From Parabacteroides johnsonii DSM 18315 (lineage in GTDB: Bacteria > Bacteroidota > Bacteroidia > Bacteroidales > Tannerellaceae): a stretch of 64,000 nucleotides of DNA. The translations under genes and the position numbers were made by a program. This document shows, one piece after another, positions 9,251 to 19,445 of the stretch. The DNA is taken from assembly GCF_025151045.1 (NCBI RefSeq), contig NZ_CP102285.1, positions 4,464,001 to 4,528,000 of the forward strand. Direction: 5' to 3'. The notes beneath the pieces were generated by a model that was not told the DNA's origin, made no database searches, and saw only the letters and a list, made by a program, of their open reading frames with translations. Positions within the stretch are counted from its first letter, which is position 1. The number at the start of each line of letters is the position of its first letter.

Positions 9251-9997
9251 CTATTTGGTTGTCGCATTAATTTTTTCATTGATAAGGTCAGTCGTCTTTT
9301 TCAACTGCTTTATGATGTTATTCTTTTCCGATTTGCCGAAGCGTATGTCTGGCAGGTAAATACCAAGACTTGCTATAACTTTTCCTTTTTTTAGGATGGG
9401 AGTGGCCAAGCCTACTACGTGGTTTTTATTCCATGAAAGTTCGATGTTCTTAGTTCGTATATCGTTTAGTAGTTGGATTAGTTCGGATTTTGTTTTGACT
9501 TCCGGCCATTCTTCTTCTGTTGGTAATCCGATCTTATCGATAAAATCGTTTAACTCTTTAGGAGAATAATGTGCCAGAATCATGCGCCCCGTCGTGGCTC
9601 TGTATACGGAAGACTCGTTGGTCGTTCGAACTTGAATTTCATGTGTGCATTGCGATTCGTTCAGCAAGATTCTTTTGTTTCCTTTTATCACAGATAATAT
9701 TACAGTTTCGTTGATACTGTCACGTAGATTGTCCATTGCGACTTTTGACGCATTGATGAGTTCCGTATTATAAGAATTATCACGTGTGAGTTGATAAACC
9801 ATGTATCCTAACTTGTATCCTTTCTTTGTGCCGGATTGTTCAACGTAGTTGCGATATACAAGTGTTTTTAGGATATTGGCGCAAGTTCCCGCATTCAATT
9901 CTACAGTAGTAGCGATTTCGGATAGTCCGAATTCTTTGTCTGGCTCTTGTGCTAATATTTCGAGAATATTCAAGGCTCTGTTTATAACTTGTATCAT
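9251..9997 (-). CDS. IclR-family transcriptional regulator
   Basis: A 248-residue regulator. Residues about 3-62 form the winged helix-turn-helix (ALNILEILAQ, FGLSEIATTVELN, NILKTLVYRNYVEQ). The rest is the IclR effector-binding domain (VYRATTGRMILAHYSPKEL, then GLATPILKKGKVIASLGIYLP). IclR proteins such as KdgR bind small organic or sugar acids and usually repress nearby catabolic operons. It is transcribed away from the susC/susD cluster across a gap of nearly 800 bp, so it is the likely local regulator, and the sugar-acid enzymes in that cluster fit a KdgR-like ligand. A reverse-strand -7-like box TAGTTTTG lies at 10060-10067. Confidence 0.9.
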   Translation of the reverse strand: MIQVINRALNILEILAQEPDKEFGLSEIATTVELNAGTCANILKTLVYRNYVEQSGTKKGYKLGYMVYQLTRDNSYNTELINASKVAMDNLRDSINETVILSVIKGNKRILLNESQCTHEIQVRTTNESSVYRATTGRMILAHYSPKELNDFIDKIGLPTEEEWPEVKTKSELIQLLNDIRTKNIELSWNKNHVVGLATPILKKGKVIASLGIYLPDIRFGKSEKNNIIKQLKKTTDLINEKINATTK

Positions 9998-10780
9998 AAC
10001 TTCCTCGTTTTTGTTTCGTGTAATCTGATTATATAATTGGTAATTAGTAAGCTTATTTGCAAAACTACAAAAAATATAGCATTAAAATAGATTTGTGAAA
10101 GTCTTTATTGTGAGCATTCGACCTGATTTGTCTTATTTTAATTTAGGATGAATTAAATATCTAATTTTGTTTATCTGCTTATTTCCTTATTTTTTATTCC
10201 GGGTAACTTTTTATTCTGTCCGTCCTCATGATGAAAGGTGGCTATGATCTATTGACTTTTATTAATCTTTTATTTGTAATGAATTGCTATAATTTTGTAT
10301 ATTTGTATTGTATTGATGAAAATAACGTAGAAGCGTTTAGTGAATCCTTGTCATCGAAATCGCCAATTTCAATAATGCCACAAGGTGTAACTATAGAACG
10401 CCTGCGCCCTTATAGGCGTGGGCTATAGTTTATTTGTGGCATGGTGTTTGGCGATACCTCGATGACAAATAGGCTGTAGTCCCACGTTTTTTTATGCCTG
10501 AATCTAAGGGTGAAAAGTTGCCTTTCCTACTATATGCTTCCTTTTTAATTGCTTGTATTTATTTTTTATATTATAAAACTATATTTTGAATTTGTTGAAT
10601 TATGATGTTGCGAATATATTTAGCTTTTTGTTTTAAATAGCAGTGTGTTTGTATGTTTAAGAGCATAAATGCTGATTTTGAGCAAAAAATATTTTGTGTT
10701 TTATATAGTTGTAACTAATATTGCATTGTAAAATTTATTTTTACAATAATAAATATCAAGTTAAACTTAATTCATGTCTT
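9998..10780. other. Long AT-rich regulatory gap between IclR and susC
   Basis: No convincing gene. The only notable structure is the segmented palindrome at 10348-10468, listed separately. The rest is AT-rich with no tRNA-like, riboswitch-like or CRISPR-like pattern that I can identify. A short open frame at 10228-10428 runs into the palindrome and looks like chance. The gap must hold the promoters of both the IclR gene and the susC operon. Confidence 0.6.
10348..10493 (+). ncRNA. Segmented long hairpin, possible leader or small RNA
   Basis: Five successive inverted-repeat blocks nest within 10348-10468: 10348-10357 with 10459-10468 (10 bp), 10359-10366 with 10448-10455 (8), 10375-10383 with 10434-10442 (9), 10389-10396 with 10423-10430 (8) and 10398-10403 with 10414-10419 (6). 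Short asymmetric internal loops separate them. The segment 10417-10428 (CGTGGGCTATAG) can instead pair with 10474-10486 (CTGTAGTCCCACG), which is followed by a T run. This gives a terminator-like alternative fold. It could be a regulatory leader, a small RNA or a palindromic mobile repeat. No known family is recognised. Confidence 0.45.
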
Positions 10781-13771
10781 ATGAAAAATCGGCAGAGTCT
10801 TTTATTATGGATGTTGCTATTCTTTGGCAGTGTCTCGGTTTTTGCTCAGCATGTTGTAAAAGGGAGAATTACAGATGCTAAAACGGGAGAACCTTTGGTT
10901 GGGGTGAATGTAGTTTTGAAAGGTTCATCTGAATCTGGTACTATTTCGGATTTGAATGGAAATTACTCTTTGTCTGTTCCCGAATCTTCTTCGTTGATTT
11001 TTTCTTATATCGGTTATGTTACCCAAGAAATATCAGTAAAAGGTAAGTCAGTTCTTGATATTTCTTTGTCTGAAGATATGGAAGCTCTGGAAGAAGTTGT
11101 GGTAATAGGATATGGTACGATGAAAAAGAGTGATTTGACAGGCTCTCTAAGCTCTGTAAAGAGCGAAGATTTGACGGCCTATGCAGTTCCTAATCCGGTT
11201 CAAGCATTACAAGGTAGAGCTCCGGGCGTTCAAGTTACATCGAATACTGGTTCTCCAGAAGGGAATTTTACGATTCGTATCCGTGGTGCAAATTCGATTA
11301 AAGGAAGTAATGATCCTCTCTACATTATTGATGGGTTCCCCGCGAATATGTCCAGTGTTAATCCTGATGATATAGAATCTTTGGAAGTACTAAAAGATGC
11401 TTCAGCTACTGCTATTTATGGGTCTAGAGGCTCTAACGGGGTTGTTTTGATTACTACAAAATCAGGAAAAAAGGGAAAAACAACTGTAACCTATGATGGT
11501 AGTTATGGTATTCAGTCCCAAATCAAAAAACTAGAGATGATGGATGCGACGGAATATATGATGTTTTATAATGAACAACAGTTGAATAATGTAGGAAAAG
11601 AGTTTTTTACGGCTGATAAGATTGCTCTTGCAGGAAAAGGTACGGATTGGCAAGATTTGGTTTATAAAGATGCACCTTTACAAACTCATAGTTTGTCGAT
11701 TGCAGGTGGCAATGACAAAACCTAATTCTATGTGAGTGGTTCTTTGTTTTTGCGTGATGGTATTATCGAAAATAGTGGCTATGATAAGTATAATGTGAGA
11801 AGTAATGTAGATCACAAAATTAGCGATAAATTTAATGTTGGAGCTAATTTGTCGTATACAAGAACAAATAAAAGTATGAAAAGTAGTGGTGGTGGAAATA
11901 GAGGAGGATCTTTAATTGGAGCATCAATTTCTGCTCCTCCGACCTTATACCCTTATAATGAAGATGGCTCTTATAACAATTTGCAATTGGCTTACCCGTT
12001 TATGTCTAATGCTCTATTTAATCCATTAAATCTTATTAATGAAACATCTTCTAAAACTAAGGCAGACTTGGTGAATGTAAATGGATTTCTTGAATATAAA
12101 CCAATAAAAGGGCTGTCTTTGAAAGCTACAATAGGTGTTGAAACGTTGAATTATACATCTAATAACTATAATAGCTCCCGTTATTTATATGGAGCTTCAA
12201 GTGCTTCTTTGTCTTCTAATCAGCAAACGACAATTGTGAACGAAAATATTGCGAATTATGATCTGACGATCCATGATGATCATAATTTGAATTTTATGGG
12301 AGGTTTTACTTATCAACAGTATTTGGGAACATCTTTTGGTGCAAGTGGAACTGATTTTATAAGTGATGCACCAGAAGCATGGGGCCTTGGAGCTGCAGCT
12401 AATTTTGGAACGCCTTCTTCCGGCTATACCAAATGGGTATTAATGTCATATTTGGCTAGAGCTAATTATTCATATAAAGGCCGTTATATGGCTACGGTTA
12501 GCTTCAGGGCCGATGGTTCATCTCGCTATAGTGAAGGAAATAAATGGGGCTATTTTCCTGCAGCAGCATTAGCGTGGAGAATATCAGATGAGGCTTTTCT
12601 AAAGGATATTTCTTGGTTGTCTGATTTAAAATTACGTTTAGGATACGGAGAAACTGGGTCAACTGCTATTGATCCTTATTCAACGTTAAATATGTTGTCG
12701 CAAGGTAAAGCAGCATTGGGGAGTGGGCTTGTTACATCTTATGCACCAAGTTCAACCTTGCCGTCAGAATTGAAATGGGAAACTACATCTCAATGGAATA
12801 TAGGTCTTGATCTGTCATTATTTAAATCTCGTTTGAGAATCAATGCTGACTATTATGATAAAACAACACGTGATTTGTTGAATAATGTTTCTTTGCCAAC
12901 ATCTTCAGGTTATACGACAACTGTAAAGAATGTAGGAAAGATGGGAAATCGTGGTTTTGAATTGTTGGTAGAAGGAGATGTTTTTCAACAAAAAGAATTT
13001 TCATGGACTTTATCTGCAAATTTAGGATTGAATAAAAATCAGATCAAAGAGTTATATGGAGGACAGGATATTTATGGTTCAACTGTGGGTCTATCTTATG
13101 TTGAAGATTTTGTGACTTTATTGCGTGAGGGAGAACCTTTAGGTGTCTATTATGTATATCATGATACAGGTTTTGATGAAAATGGAAATATGACCTATGA
13201 AGATAAAGATGGGAATGGGGTATATGATAATAGTGATAAATATATCGCAGGTAGCCCACATCCTGATTTTACATATGGGATCAATTCCAGTTTAACATTT
13301 AAAGATTTTGAATTTTCTTTCTTTTTGTATGGTAGCCAAGGCAACGATGTTTATAATGTGGCAGAAACTGCAAATTATGATATGGGCATGGGACTTAATT
13401 TAAGGCGTGACGTATTTAATAGCCATTGGAGTTCAACAAATACAGCAGAACAAAACTTAATGGCAAAGTATCCGCGACCTGCAGCAAATCATAATATTAA
13501 GCATTCAGATCGTTTTGTAGAAGATGGCTCTTATCTCCGTTTGAAAAATATTATGTTAGGTTATAATTTACCTGTGAAAAAGTGGAAAGTGAAAAACTGG
13601 TTAAGTGCGTTAAAAATATATGTAAGCGCTCAGAATCTATTTACTATTACAGGTTATTCAGGTATGGACCCTGAAGTGAACTCTTGGGGTGGAGATACAA
13701 ATGCCGGACTTGATTATCTGACTTATCCCAATGTGAAGACTATTACATTTGGGGCTAAAGTTCAATTTTAG
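10781..13771 (+). pseudogene. SusC-like TonB-dependent receptor with an in-frame stop
   Basis: The frame encodes a SusC/RagA outer-membrane receptor of 996 codons: signal peptide, CarboxypepD_reg-like domain (VVKGRITDAKTGEPLVGVNV), plug domain (GRAPGVQVTSNTGSPEG, then DASATAIYGSRGSNGV), and a 22-strand barrel ending LTYPNVKTITFGAKVQF. Codon 315 (11723-11725) is TAA. The reading frame is unchanged on both sides, and family members usually have Gln or Tyr followed by an aromatic at this point (..KTQFYVSG), so one C-to-T change of CAA would explain it. The barrel is otherwise intact, so the lesion is recent, a sequence error, or suppressed. The start at 10781 (MKNRQSLLL) is preferred to 10721 because it gives a proper signal peptide. 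The partner susD follows 24 bp later. Confidence 0.9.
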
Positions 13772-13795
13772 AGTATCTAATAAAGAAGAGAAAAT

Positions 13796-15256
13796 ATGAA
13801 AAAGTACATTTATTTATTCATTATATTATTATCGGTAGTTTCTTGTTCTGATTGGTTGGAAGAAGAGCCGAAGTCTGTTGCAGCAGAAACGTTTTATAAT
13901 ACGGAAAGTGAAGCTGCAGCTGCGGTTGCTGCACCGCTTGCTAATTTAAAGGGTTATGGTGGTTTAGATTATTTTGGGACTGCTTTGTGTGAATGTTTTG
14001 CAGATTATGCTTATGGTCGGGGTAGTTGGGCTTCTAATAGTGATTATGTGGGATTAGATAATACTAATCAAACACGTACTGCAAATATATGGACAAAATT
14101 ATATACTGCTATTAGAAATTGCAATGTGGCTTTGGAGCGTTTACCACAAGCAAGCCAAATGTCGGAGGATAAAATAAATAGCTATATAGGGGAATTACGG
14201 TTTATAAGAGGGCTTTCTTATTTTTATTTAGTACGATATTTTGGGGATATCCCTCTTCATATAGAAGAAAATATGAGTGAATATAATATAGGAAAGAGCT
14301 CTAAAGATGTAATATATGAACTTATAGAGTCGGATCTTCGCTTTGCTGTAAATAATGCGCCTCAGACACCCCGTTTGGCAGGAACGCCCTCTGTGAATAG
14401 TGCAAAGAGCCTTTTAGGAGAAGTATATGCAACATTAGATAGATATGAAGAGTCGAAACAACTTTTGGAAGAAGTTATTAATAGTGGACAATATTCTTTA
14501 GTCACGGTGTCTTCTGCTGCAGATTTTAATAATATATTTGGACCAGAAGTTGTTTCATCTACAGAAGAGATATTTTATATAAAGGAGTATCGAGAAAACG
14601 GCCAAGGCAATGAATATGCGATGTTTTGTGCCCATCCGGGAGCAATGATTGATGGAAATGTAATGCATGGTTCTGGAGGATGGTATGGTGTTTATACTAC
14701 TACGGAAAATCAATTGATAACAGATTGGGATGTGAAAGATTATCGGAAGGATTATAATTTATTATTATTTGATTTTGGCATGGGGGATAATACCTATTTA
14801 TTAACAAAATATCATGATGCAAATGCTCCCGGGGCTTCTGGGGCTGCATGTGACTATCCATTAATTCGTTATCCGGATATTTTACTATTGTATGCAGAAA
14901 TGGCAATGAGAGTTACTGGTTCCCCTACGGAGGATGCAATGGAAAAGATAAATATGGTTCATCGTCGTGCTTATGGTTATGATCCTATGACTTCATCTGA
15001 AGTTGATTTTGAATTAAAAGATTACTCTACTTCAGAAAAGTTTTTAGAATTAATATTGAAAGAACGGATGTATGAACAATTTAATGAAGGAAAACGTTGG
15101 TTTGATCTGATTCGTTTAGGTATTGTAAAAGAGCAGATTAAGAGGGTTAAAGGTCTTGATATACAAGAGAAACATCTGTTGTTCCCAATCCCGCAAACAG
15201 AGTTTAATTATAACGAGGCCCTTGATCCGTCAAAAGATCAAAATCCGGGGTATTAA
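13796..15256 (+). CDS. SusD/RagB-like nutrient-binding lipoprotein
   Basis: A 486-residue surface lipoprotein (lipobox LSVVSC, Cys17). The SusD fold is shown by the N-terminal SDWLEEEPKSVAAETFYNT, the TPR-like helices (LRFIRGLSYFYLVRYFGDIPL), and the C-terminal LLYAEMAMRV and ILKERMYEQFNEGKRWFDLIRLG segments. SusD proteins cap the SusC barrel and capture the glycan. The gene is intact although its SusC partner carries a stop codon, so uptake may depend on whether that stop is real. A perfect hairpin follows the stop codon. Confidence 0.93.
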   Translation: MKKYIYLFIILLSVVSCSDWLEEEPKSVAAETFYNTESEAAAAVAAPLANLKGYGGLDYFGTALCECFADYAYGRGSWASNSDYVGLDNTNQTRTANIWTKLYTAIRNCNVALERLPQASQMSEDKINSYIGELRFIRGLSYFYLVRYFGDIPLHIEENMSEYNIGKSSKDVIYELIESDLRFAVNNAPQTPRLAGTPSVNSAKSLLGEVYATLDRYEESKQLLEEVINSGQYSLVTVSSAADFNNIFGPEVVSSTEEIFYIKEYRENGQGNEYAMFCAHPGAMIDGNVMHGSGGWYGVYTTTENQLITDWDVKDYRKDYNLLLFDFGMGDNTYLLTKYHDANAPGASGAACDYPLIRYPDILLLYAEMAMRVTGSPTEDAMEKINMVHRRAYGYDPMTSSEVDFELKDYSTSEKFLELILKERMYEQFNEGKRWFDLIRLGIVKEQIKRVKGLDIQEKHLLFPIPQTEFNYNEALDPSKDQNPGY

Positions 15257-15266
15257 TTAAAAATAT

Positions 15267-15292
15267 GAAGGTGTGGTTAGGGCCACACCTTC
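15267..15292 (+). terminator. Intra-operon hairpin between susD and the MFS gene
   Basis: GAAGGTGTGG (15267-15276) pairs perfectly with CCACACCTTC (15283-15292) around a 6-nt loop. No T run follows, so it is more likely a partial terminator or an mRNA 3'-end stabiliser that sets susCD expression above the downstream genes. Confidence 0.6.
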
Positions 15293-15309
15293 GATAAACT
15301 ATTCGTAAA

Positions 15310-16539
15310 ATGAAACGACTACGTATCACCTATAAGTGGGAGTTGATTATTATGTTATGGATTGCCTATTTCCTTAACCAGGGTGACCGGCAGATTTTTA
15401 ATGTGGTGATTCCTTTGATAAAAGAGGACCTGCATTTGACAGATGTACAATTGGGGCTTGTCGCTTCTGTATTTACGATTGTATATGGCTGTTTGGTTCC
15501 CTTCGGTGGATATATGGGTGATTTTCTGAAAAGAAAATGGATTATTCTTATTAGTATCCTGATTTTCAGTATCGGAACATTATGTACTGGATTTAGTGGG
15601 GGGGTGATTTCTTTGATCGTTTTACGTGGTATTACGACCGGGGGAGGAGAAGCTTTCTATTATCCGGCAGCCACCTCTTTGATCAGTCAGTATCATCATA
15701 AGACGAGGGCTATGGCCATGTCCATACATCAGACATCTTTGTATGTGGGGATTGTGGCCAGTGGGTTTATTGCGGCCTATATTGGTGAGCATTTCGGTTG
15801 GCGGATGTCCTTTTTTACTTTTGGATTAGGAGGTTTGTTGCTGTGTATTTATTTGTTTTTCAGAATGGAAGATACTCCGCAGGAAGTGAAAGAAGAAGAA
15901 AGATATTCGATCGGATATGTTATTAAAGAAATATTTAAAAAGAAAACGGTCTGGATGCTTTGTCTAGCTTTTGGAGGGATGTGTTTTGTGAATATTGGTT
16001 ATGTGACTTGGATGTCTACATTCTATCATGAAAAGTATCATTTATCTCTTTCGACGGCTGGGTTTACCTCTATGTTTTTTCATTTTGCAGCCGCATTGTT
16101 TGGGGTTTTAATAGGTGGAAAATTATCAGATAAATATGCTCAAAAGCGTAAAACTGTCCGTCTGGAAACGGAACTGGTCGGATTGTTGCTCGGTGCTCCG
16201 TTTATATTTTTCATGGGATATACCTCGAATTTATATGTGAGTTATGTTATGTTGGCTTTGTTTGGTTTTTTCAGGGGAATTTACGATTCAAACCTGTATG
16301 CAGCCTTGTTTGATGTGATAGCTCCAGATTTAAGAGCTTCTTCGGTAGGGGTTATGACTGCTTTCGCTTTTATTGTTGGGGCTCTAGCTCCCTTACTATT
16401 AGGATATCTGAAGACTGATTATGGTTTGTCTTTTGGTATATCATTTTTGTCAATATTTTACTTATTAGGTGCTTTAGCTGTTTTTGTGGCGATCAAATTC
16501 TTTTTCTTGAAAGAGTTTTATGAAGAGACAGATAGTTAG
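15310..16539 (+). CDS. MFS transporter, anion:cation symporter (hexuronate-like) type
   Basis: A 409-residue inner-membrane permease with about 12 membrane helices. The N-terminal NQGDRQIFNVVIPLIKED resembles the hexuronate/glucarate (ACS) branch of the major facilitator superfamily. The loop after helix 2 (GGYMGDFLKRKWI) and the equivalent GGKLSDKYAQKRK in the second half are the usual MFS signatures. Position after susD and before the periplasmic hydrolases suggests import of the monosaccharide or sugar acid they release. The substrate is inferred from the dehydratase downstream, not visible in the sequence. Confidence 0.85.
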   Translation: MKRLRITYKWELIIMLWIAYFLNQGDRQIFNVVIPLIKEDLHLTDVQLGLVASVFTIVYGCLVPFGGYMGDFLKRKWIILISILIFSIGTLCTGFSGGVISLIVLRGITTGGGEAFYYPAATSLISQYHHKTRAMAMSIHQTSLYVGIVASGFIAAYIGEHFGWRMSFFTFGLGGLLLCIYLFFRMEDTPQEVKEEERYSIGYVIKEIFKKKTVWMLCLAFGGMCFVNIGYVTWMSTFYHEKYHLSLSTAGFTSMFFHFAAALFGVLIGGKLSDKYAQKRKTVRLETELVGLLLGAPFIFFMGYTSNLYVSYVMLALFGFFRGIYDSNLYAALFDVIAPDLRASSVGVMTAFAFIVGALAPLLLGYLKTDYGLSFGISFLSIFYLLGALAVFVAIKFFFLKEFYEETDS

Positions 16540-16564
16540 TAAAGTGTCTATAAAATTATAAAAT

Positions 16565-17866
16565 ATGAAAACAGTAATATTATTATTTGGATTGCTTTTC
16601 TCTACTTTTTGCTTACAGGCGCAAGATTATGAGGATGTCATGAGCGAGGCTTATTGGAAAATATGGAATTCGGATGTCCGGGCAAGCATAGATAAAAATA
16701 TAGAGCAATACCGAAAAGGTGATGCCAAATTAAATATTCCCTCTGGAGTCACTGTGAAGATTGAGCAGTTGAGCCATTCGTTTATTTTTGGAGGTAATAT
16801 CTTTTTGTTCGGTCAGCTTGAGACTATGCAACAAAATAAACAGTATGAAAATACTTTTGGTGCTTTGTTTAATTCTGCGACCTTGCCTTTTTATTGGAAA
16901 ACGCTGGAACCTGAGCAAGGAAAGCCACGTTATACGGTGGGATCTTCTTATATTTTCCGTCGTCCTCCCGTCGATCCTATCCTTGAGTTTTGCGAATCGA
17001 ACAAGATAATGGCAAAAGGCCATGCTATTATTTATGGTATGCGCCGTTGGGGACATCCGGACTGGATGTCGTCAGACCGCAAAGAGATGGAATTTTATTT
17101 TGAAAAACATATTCAGGAATTGGCATCGCGCTATAAGGATAGAATTATGATGTGGGATGTTGTCAATGAACCGGTTGATCAGGCAAATCGTGGAATAATG
17201 CCGGATGATTATACTTATAAGTCGTATAAGTGGGCCATGAAATATTTCCCAGAATCTGTCATTTTTAATATTAATGATATTGATTTTAAAAGTGGTATTC
17301 CTTATACAAGACGGTATGTAGAAATTGCTCGAAATATGATAGATCGGGGGATCCGTATAGATAATGTTGGGGCTCAGATGCATATTTTTAATCCAGTCGA
17401 GGCTCAGAAAATAGCTGAGGGGGATGATATCCTTACACCGGCTAAGCTCATGGAAGTCGTTGATTGTCTAAATGAAGTAGGACGTCCTGTACATGTGAGT
17501 GAAGTAACGGTTTGTGCTCCCGATTCAACGAATATAGGAAGTGCAATCCAGGCTGTCATAGCTGAAAATTTATATCGTTTCTGGTTCAGTTGTCCTAATA
17601 TTACGGGTATTACTTGGTGGAATGTCGTGGATGGAGGTGGTGCTCCGGGAGAGCCATCTTATTCAGGACTTTATGATAAAAAAATGAAAAAGAAGCCTGT
17701 CTATGAAACATTGGACAGATTGATAAACCGGGAATGGAAAACTTCACTGACCATCACATCGAATGCACAGGGGGTGGTTTGTTTCAGAGGTTTTAAGGGA
17801 CATTACCGTGCTACTTGGATAAATAAAAAAGGTAAGATGGAAGTTCAGGAATTTGAAATTAAATAG
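16565..17866 (+). CDS. Glycoside hydrolase family 10-like secreted enzyme (first copy)
   Basis: A 433-residue protein with a signal peptide (ending LQAQ). The TIM barrel matches GH10 endo-xylanases: PFYWKTLEPEQGKPRY, KGHAIIYG, acid/base Glu202 in DVVNEP and nucleophile Glu313 in HVSEVTV, then GITWWNVVDG. GH10 enzymes cut beta-1,4-xylan with retention of configuration. The domain is preceded by a DVMSEAYWKIWN segment that also begins the next gene, so the two are tandem paralogues. Because this subgroup departs from classical xylanases (short, no carbohydrate-binding module), the exact substrate is uncertain. Confidence 0.82.
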   Translation: MKTVILLFGLLFSTFCLQAQDYEDVMSEAYWKIWNSDVRASIDKNIEQYRKGDAKLNIPSGVTVKIEQLSHSFIFGGNIFLFGQLETMQQNKQYENTFGALFNSATLPFYWKTLEPEQGKPRYTVGSSYIFRRPPVDPILEFCESNKIMAKGHAIIYGMRRWGHPDWMSSDRKEMEFYFEKHIQELASRYKDRIMMWDVVNEPVDQANRGIMPDDYTYKSYKWAMKYFPESVIFNINDIDFKSGIPYTRRYVEIARNMIDRGIRIDNVGAQMHIFNPVEAQKIAEGDDILTPAKLMEVVDCLNEVGRPVHVSEVTVCAPDSTNIGSAIQAVIAENLYRFWFSCPNITGITWWNVVDGGGAPGEPSYSGLYDKKMKKKPVYETLDRLINREWKTSLTITSNAQGVVCFRGFKGHYRATWINKKGKMEVQEFEIK

Positions 17867-17884
17867 TTAAAATCATAATTGGAT

Positions 17885-19435
17885 ATGAAAAAGATAACAT
17901 TAATAATCAGTTTAGTTTTTTGTTGTTTTAATCTGTTTGCACAGAATAGTTTTCCCAAAAGTGCGAAAGAGGACAAAGAAAAAATCATGAGTGAAGCCTA
18001 TTGGAATATCTGGAATCCAAAGGTACAGGCTAAGATCGATAAGGACATCGAGCAAAATAGAAAAGCAAATGCTATCGTTTGTTTACAGGATGTTGCGGCT
18101 GGATCAGAAGTGAAGATTGAGCAGATTTCGCATGATTTTGTATTCGGTGCCCATATCTTTAACTATAATCAATTAGGCACTCCTGCATGTAACCAGAAAT
18201 ATAAAGACGTGTTCGGGACATTATTTAATCGTGCGACTGTCGCATTTTATTGGAAAACCCTGGAAATGCAACCAAATCGCCCTCGTTTTCGTGAAGAATA
18301 CTGGGATACGGAAGAATATTGGAATCGCCAGACAGACCCGAAGCTGCAGCCGCATTGGCGCCGTCCTTCTCCCGATCAGATTATAGATTTCTGTCTCAGT
18401 AAGGGGGTCCCCGTACATGGGCATCCGTTGATCTGGGGAAATCGTAAATGGCATAATCCTAACTGGATTATAGGTCAGATGATGACACCTGAGGAGAAAA
18501 AGGAAATGGATAAATTGATTGTGGAGTACGGCAATCTGGATAATTACTTGGATAGCGAGAAATACACGGATGAATACAAAAATATGACTGTAGCTCAATT
18601 AGAAACGAAATTTCCTAATTTGACGAAAAAGTTAAAGGAGTTATTTGAAAAACGGATTGTGGAGATCGCTAAATATTATGGGGACCGTGTCAGTAGTTGG
18701 GATGTTGTCAATGAGAGTGCACAAGATTTTGCCAAAGGGGTAATGGTTCCGGGTTCCGGACTCTGTAAAAGTAATTATGGGGTAATGCCTGGGGATTATA
18801 CATTTGAAGCTTTCAAAACTGCCAATCAGGTATTTTCGGATAATGTTCTTTTGAATATTAATGATTATTGGACTGGTCCGGAATATCCGGAGCAGGTAAA
18901 AGACTTGATGGAAAGAGGAGCGAAAATAAATATTGCCGGTTCCCAAATGCATTTGTTCAACCCGCAACAATGTTTGGATATTGCTGCCGGAAAAGAAATC
19001 CAGACACCGAATCAGATCTGGACTATCATGAACCGGATTTCGGAAACCGGATTGCCGATTCATTTAAGCGAGATCACGATAACATCCCCAGGTAATGATG
19101 ACCGTGGACAGAAAATACAGGCTGTAATTGCACAGAACTTGTATCGCCTGTGGTTCAGTGTTAAAAACATGATGGGTATTACGTGGTGGAATGTGGTTGA
19201 TGATTGTGGCGCACCGGGAGAACCGTCTGTTTCTGGATTGTTTACCAGAAACATGGATCCCAAACAATCATTTTATGCACTTGATAATTTGATCAATCAT
19301 GAATGGAAAACTAATACAATCGTAAAAGTTGGTAAAAATGGTGATATAAAATTTCGAGGATTTCGAGGTCGATATCATATTACTTATATGGATAAGTCAG
19401 GAAAGGAACAAGTCGTAGAGTATCACTTAAAATAA
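17885..19435 (+). CDS. Glycoside hydrolase family 10-like secreted enzyme (second copy)
   Basis: A 516-residue paralogue of the preceding gene, beginning with a signal peptide (CCFNLFAQ). It shares the leader motif IMSEAYWNIWNPKVQAKIDKD. Catalytic residues are Glu277 (DVVNESAQ) and Glu396 (HLSEITI), followed by GITWWNVVDDCG. Compared with the first copy it has an insert of roughly 60-70 residues between the HGHPLIWG strand and the acid/base strand, rich in Glu and Lys, which would lie near the active-site cleft. I use the ATG at 17885; an in-frame TTG lies 6 bp upstream. The two copies probably act on different positions of the same glycan. Confidence 0.82.
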   Translation: MKKITLIISLVFCCFNLFAQNSFPKSAKEDKEKIMSEAYWNIWNPKVQAKIDKDIEQNRKANAIVCLQDVAAGSEVKIEQISHDFVFGAHIFNYNQLGTPACNQKYKDVFGTLFNRATVAFYWKTLEMQPNRPRFREEYWDTEEYWNRQTDPKLQPHWRRPSPDQIIDFCLSKGVPVHGHPLIWGNRKWHNPNWIIGQMMTPEEKKEMDKLIVEYGNLDNYLDSEKYTDEYKNMTVAQLETKFPNLTKKLKELFEKRIVEIAKYYGDRVSSWDVVNESAQDFAKGVMVPGSGLCKSNYGVMPGDYTFEAFKTANQVFSDNVLLNINDYWTGPEYPEQVKDLMERGAKINIAGSQMHLFNPQQCLDIAAGKEIQTPNQIWTIMNRISETGLPIHLSEITITSPGNDDRGQKIQAVIAQNLYRLWFSVKNMMGITWWNVVDDCGAPGEPSVSGLFTRNMDPKQSFYALDNLINHEWKTNTIVKVGKNGDIKFRGFRGRYHITYMDKSGKEQVVEYHLK

Positions 19436-19445
19436 GTATAAAGAA

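Noticed and set aside
10228-10428. 66-codon frame upstream of susC
   Set aside because: It is AT-rich, lacks a recognisable family, and its end lies within the segmented palindrome.
10348-10468. Integron attC site or 6S RNA as the identity of the palindrome
   Set aside because: No attC-type core sites were seen and no integrase is nearby; the internal-loop pattern does not show a central open bubble that I could assign to 6S RNA.
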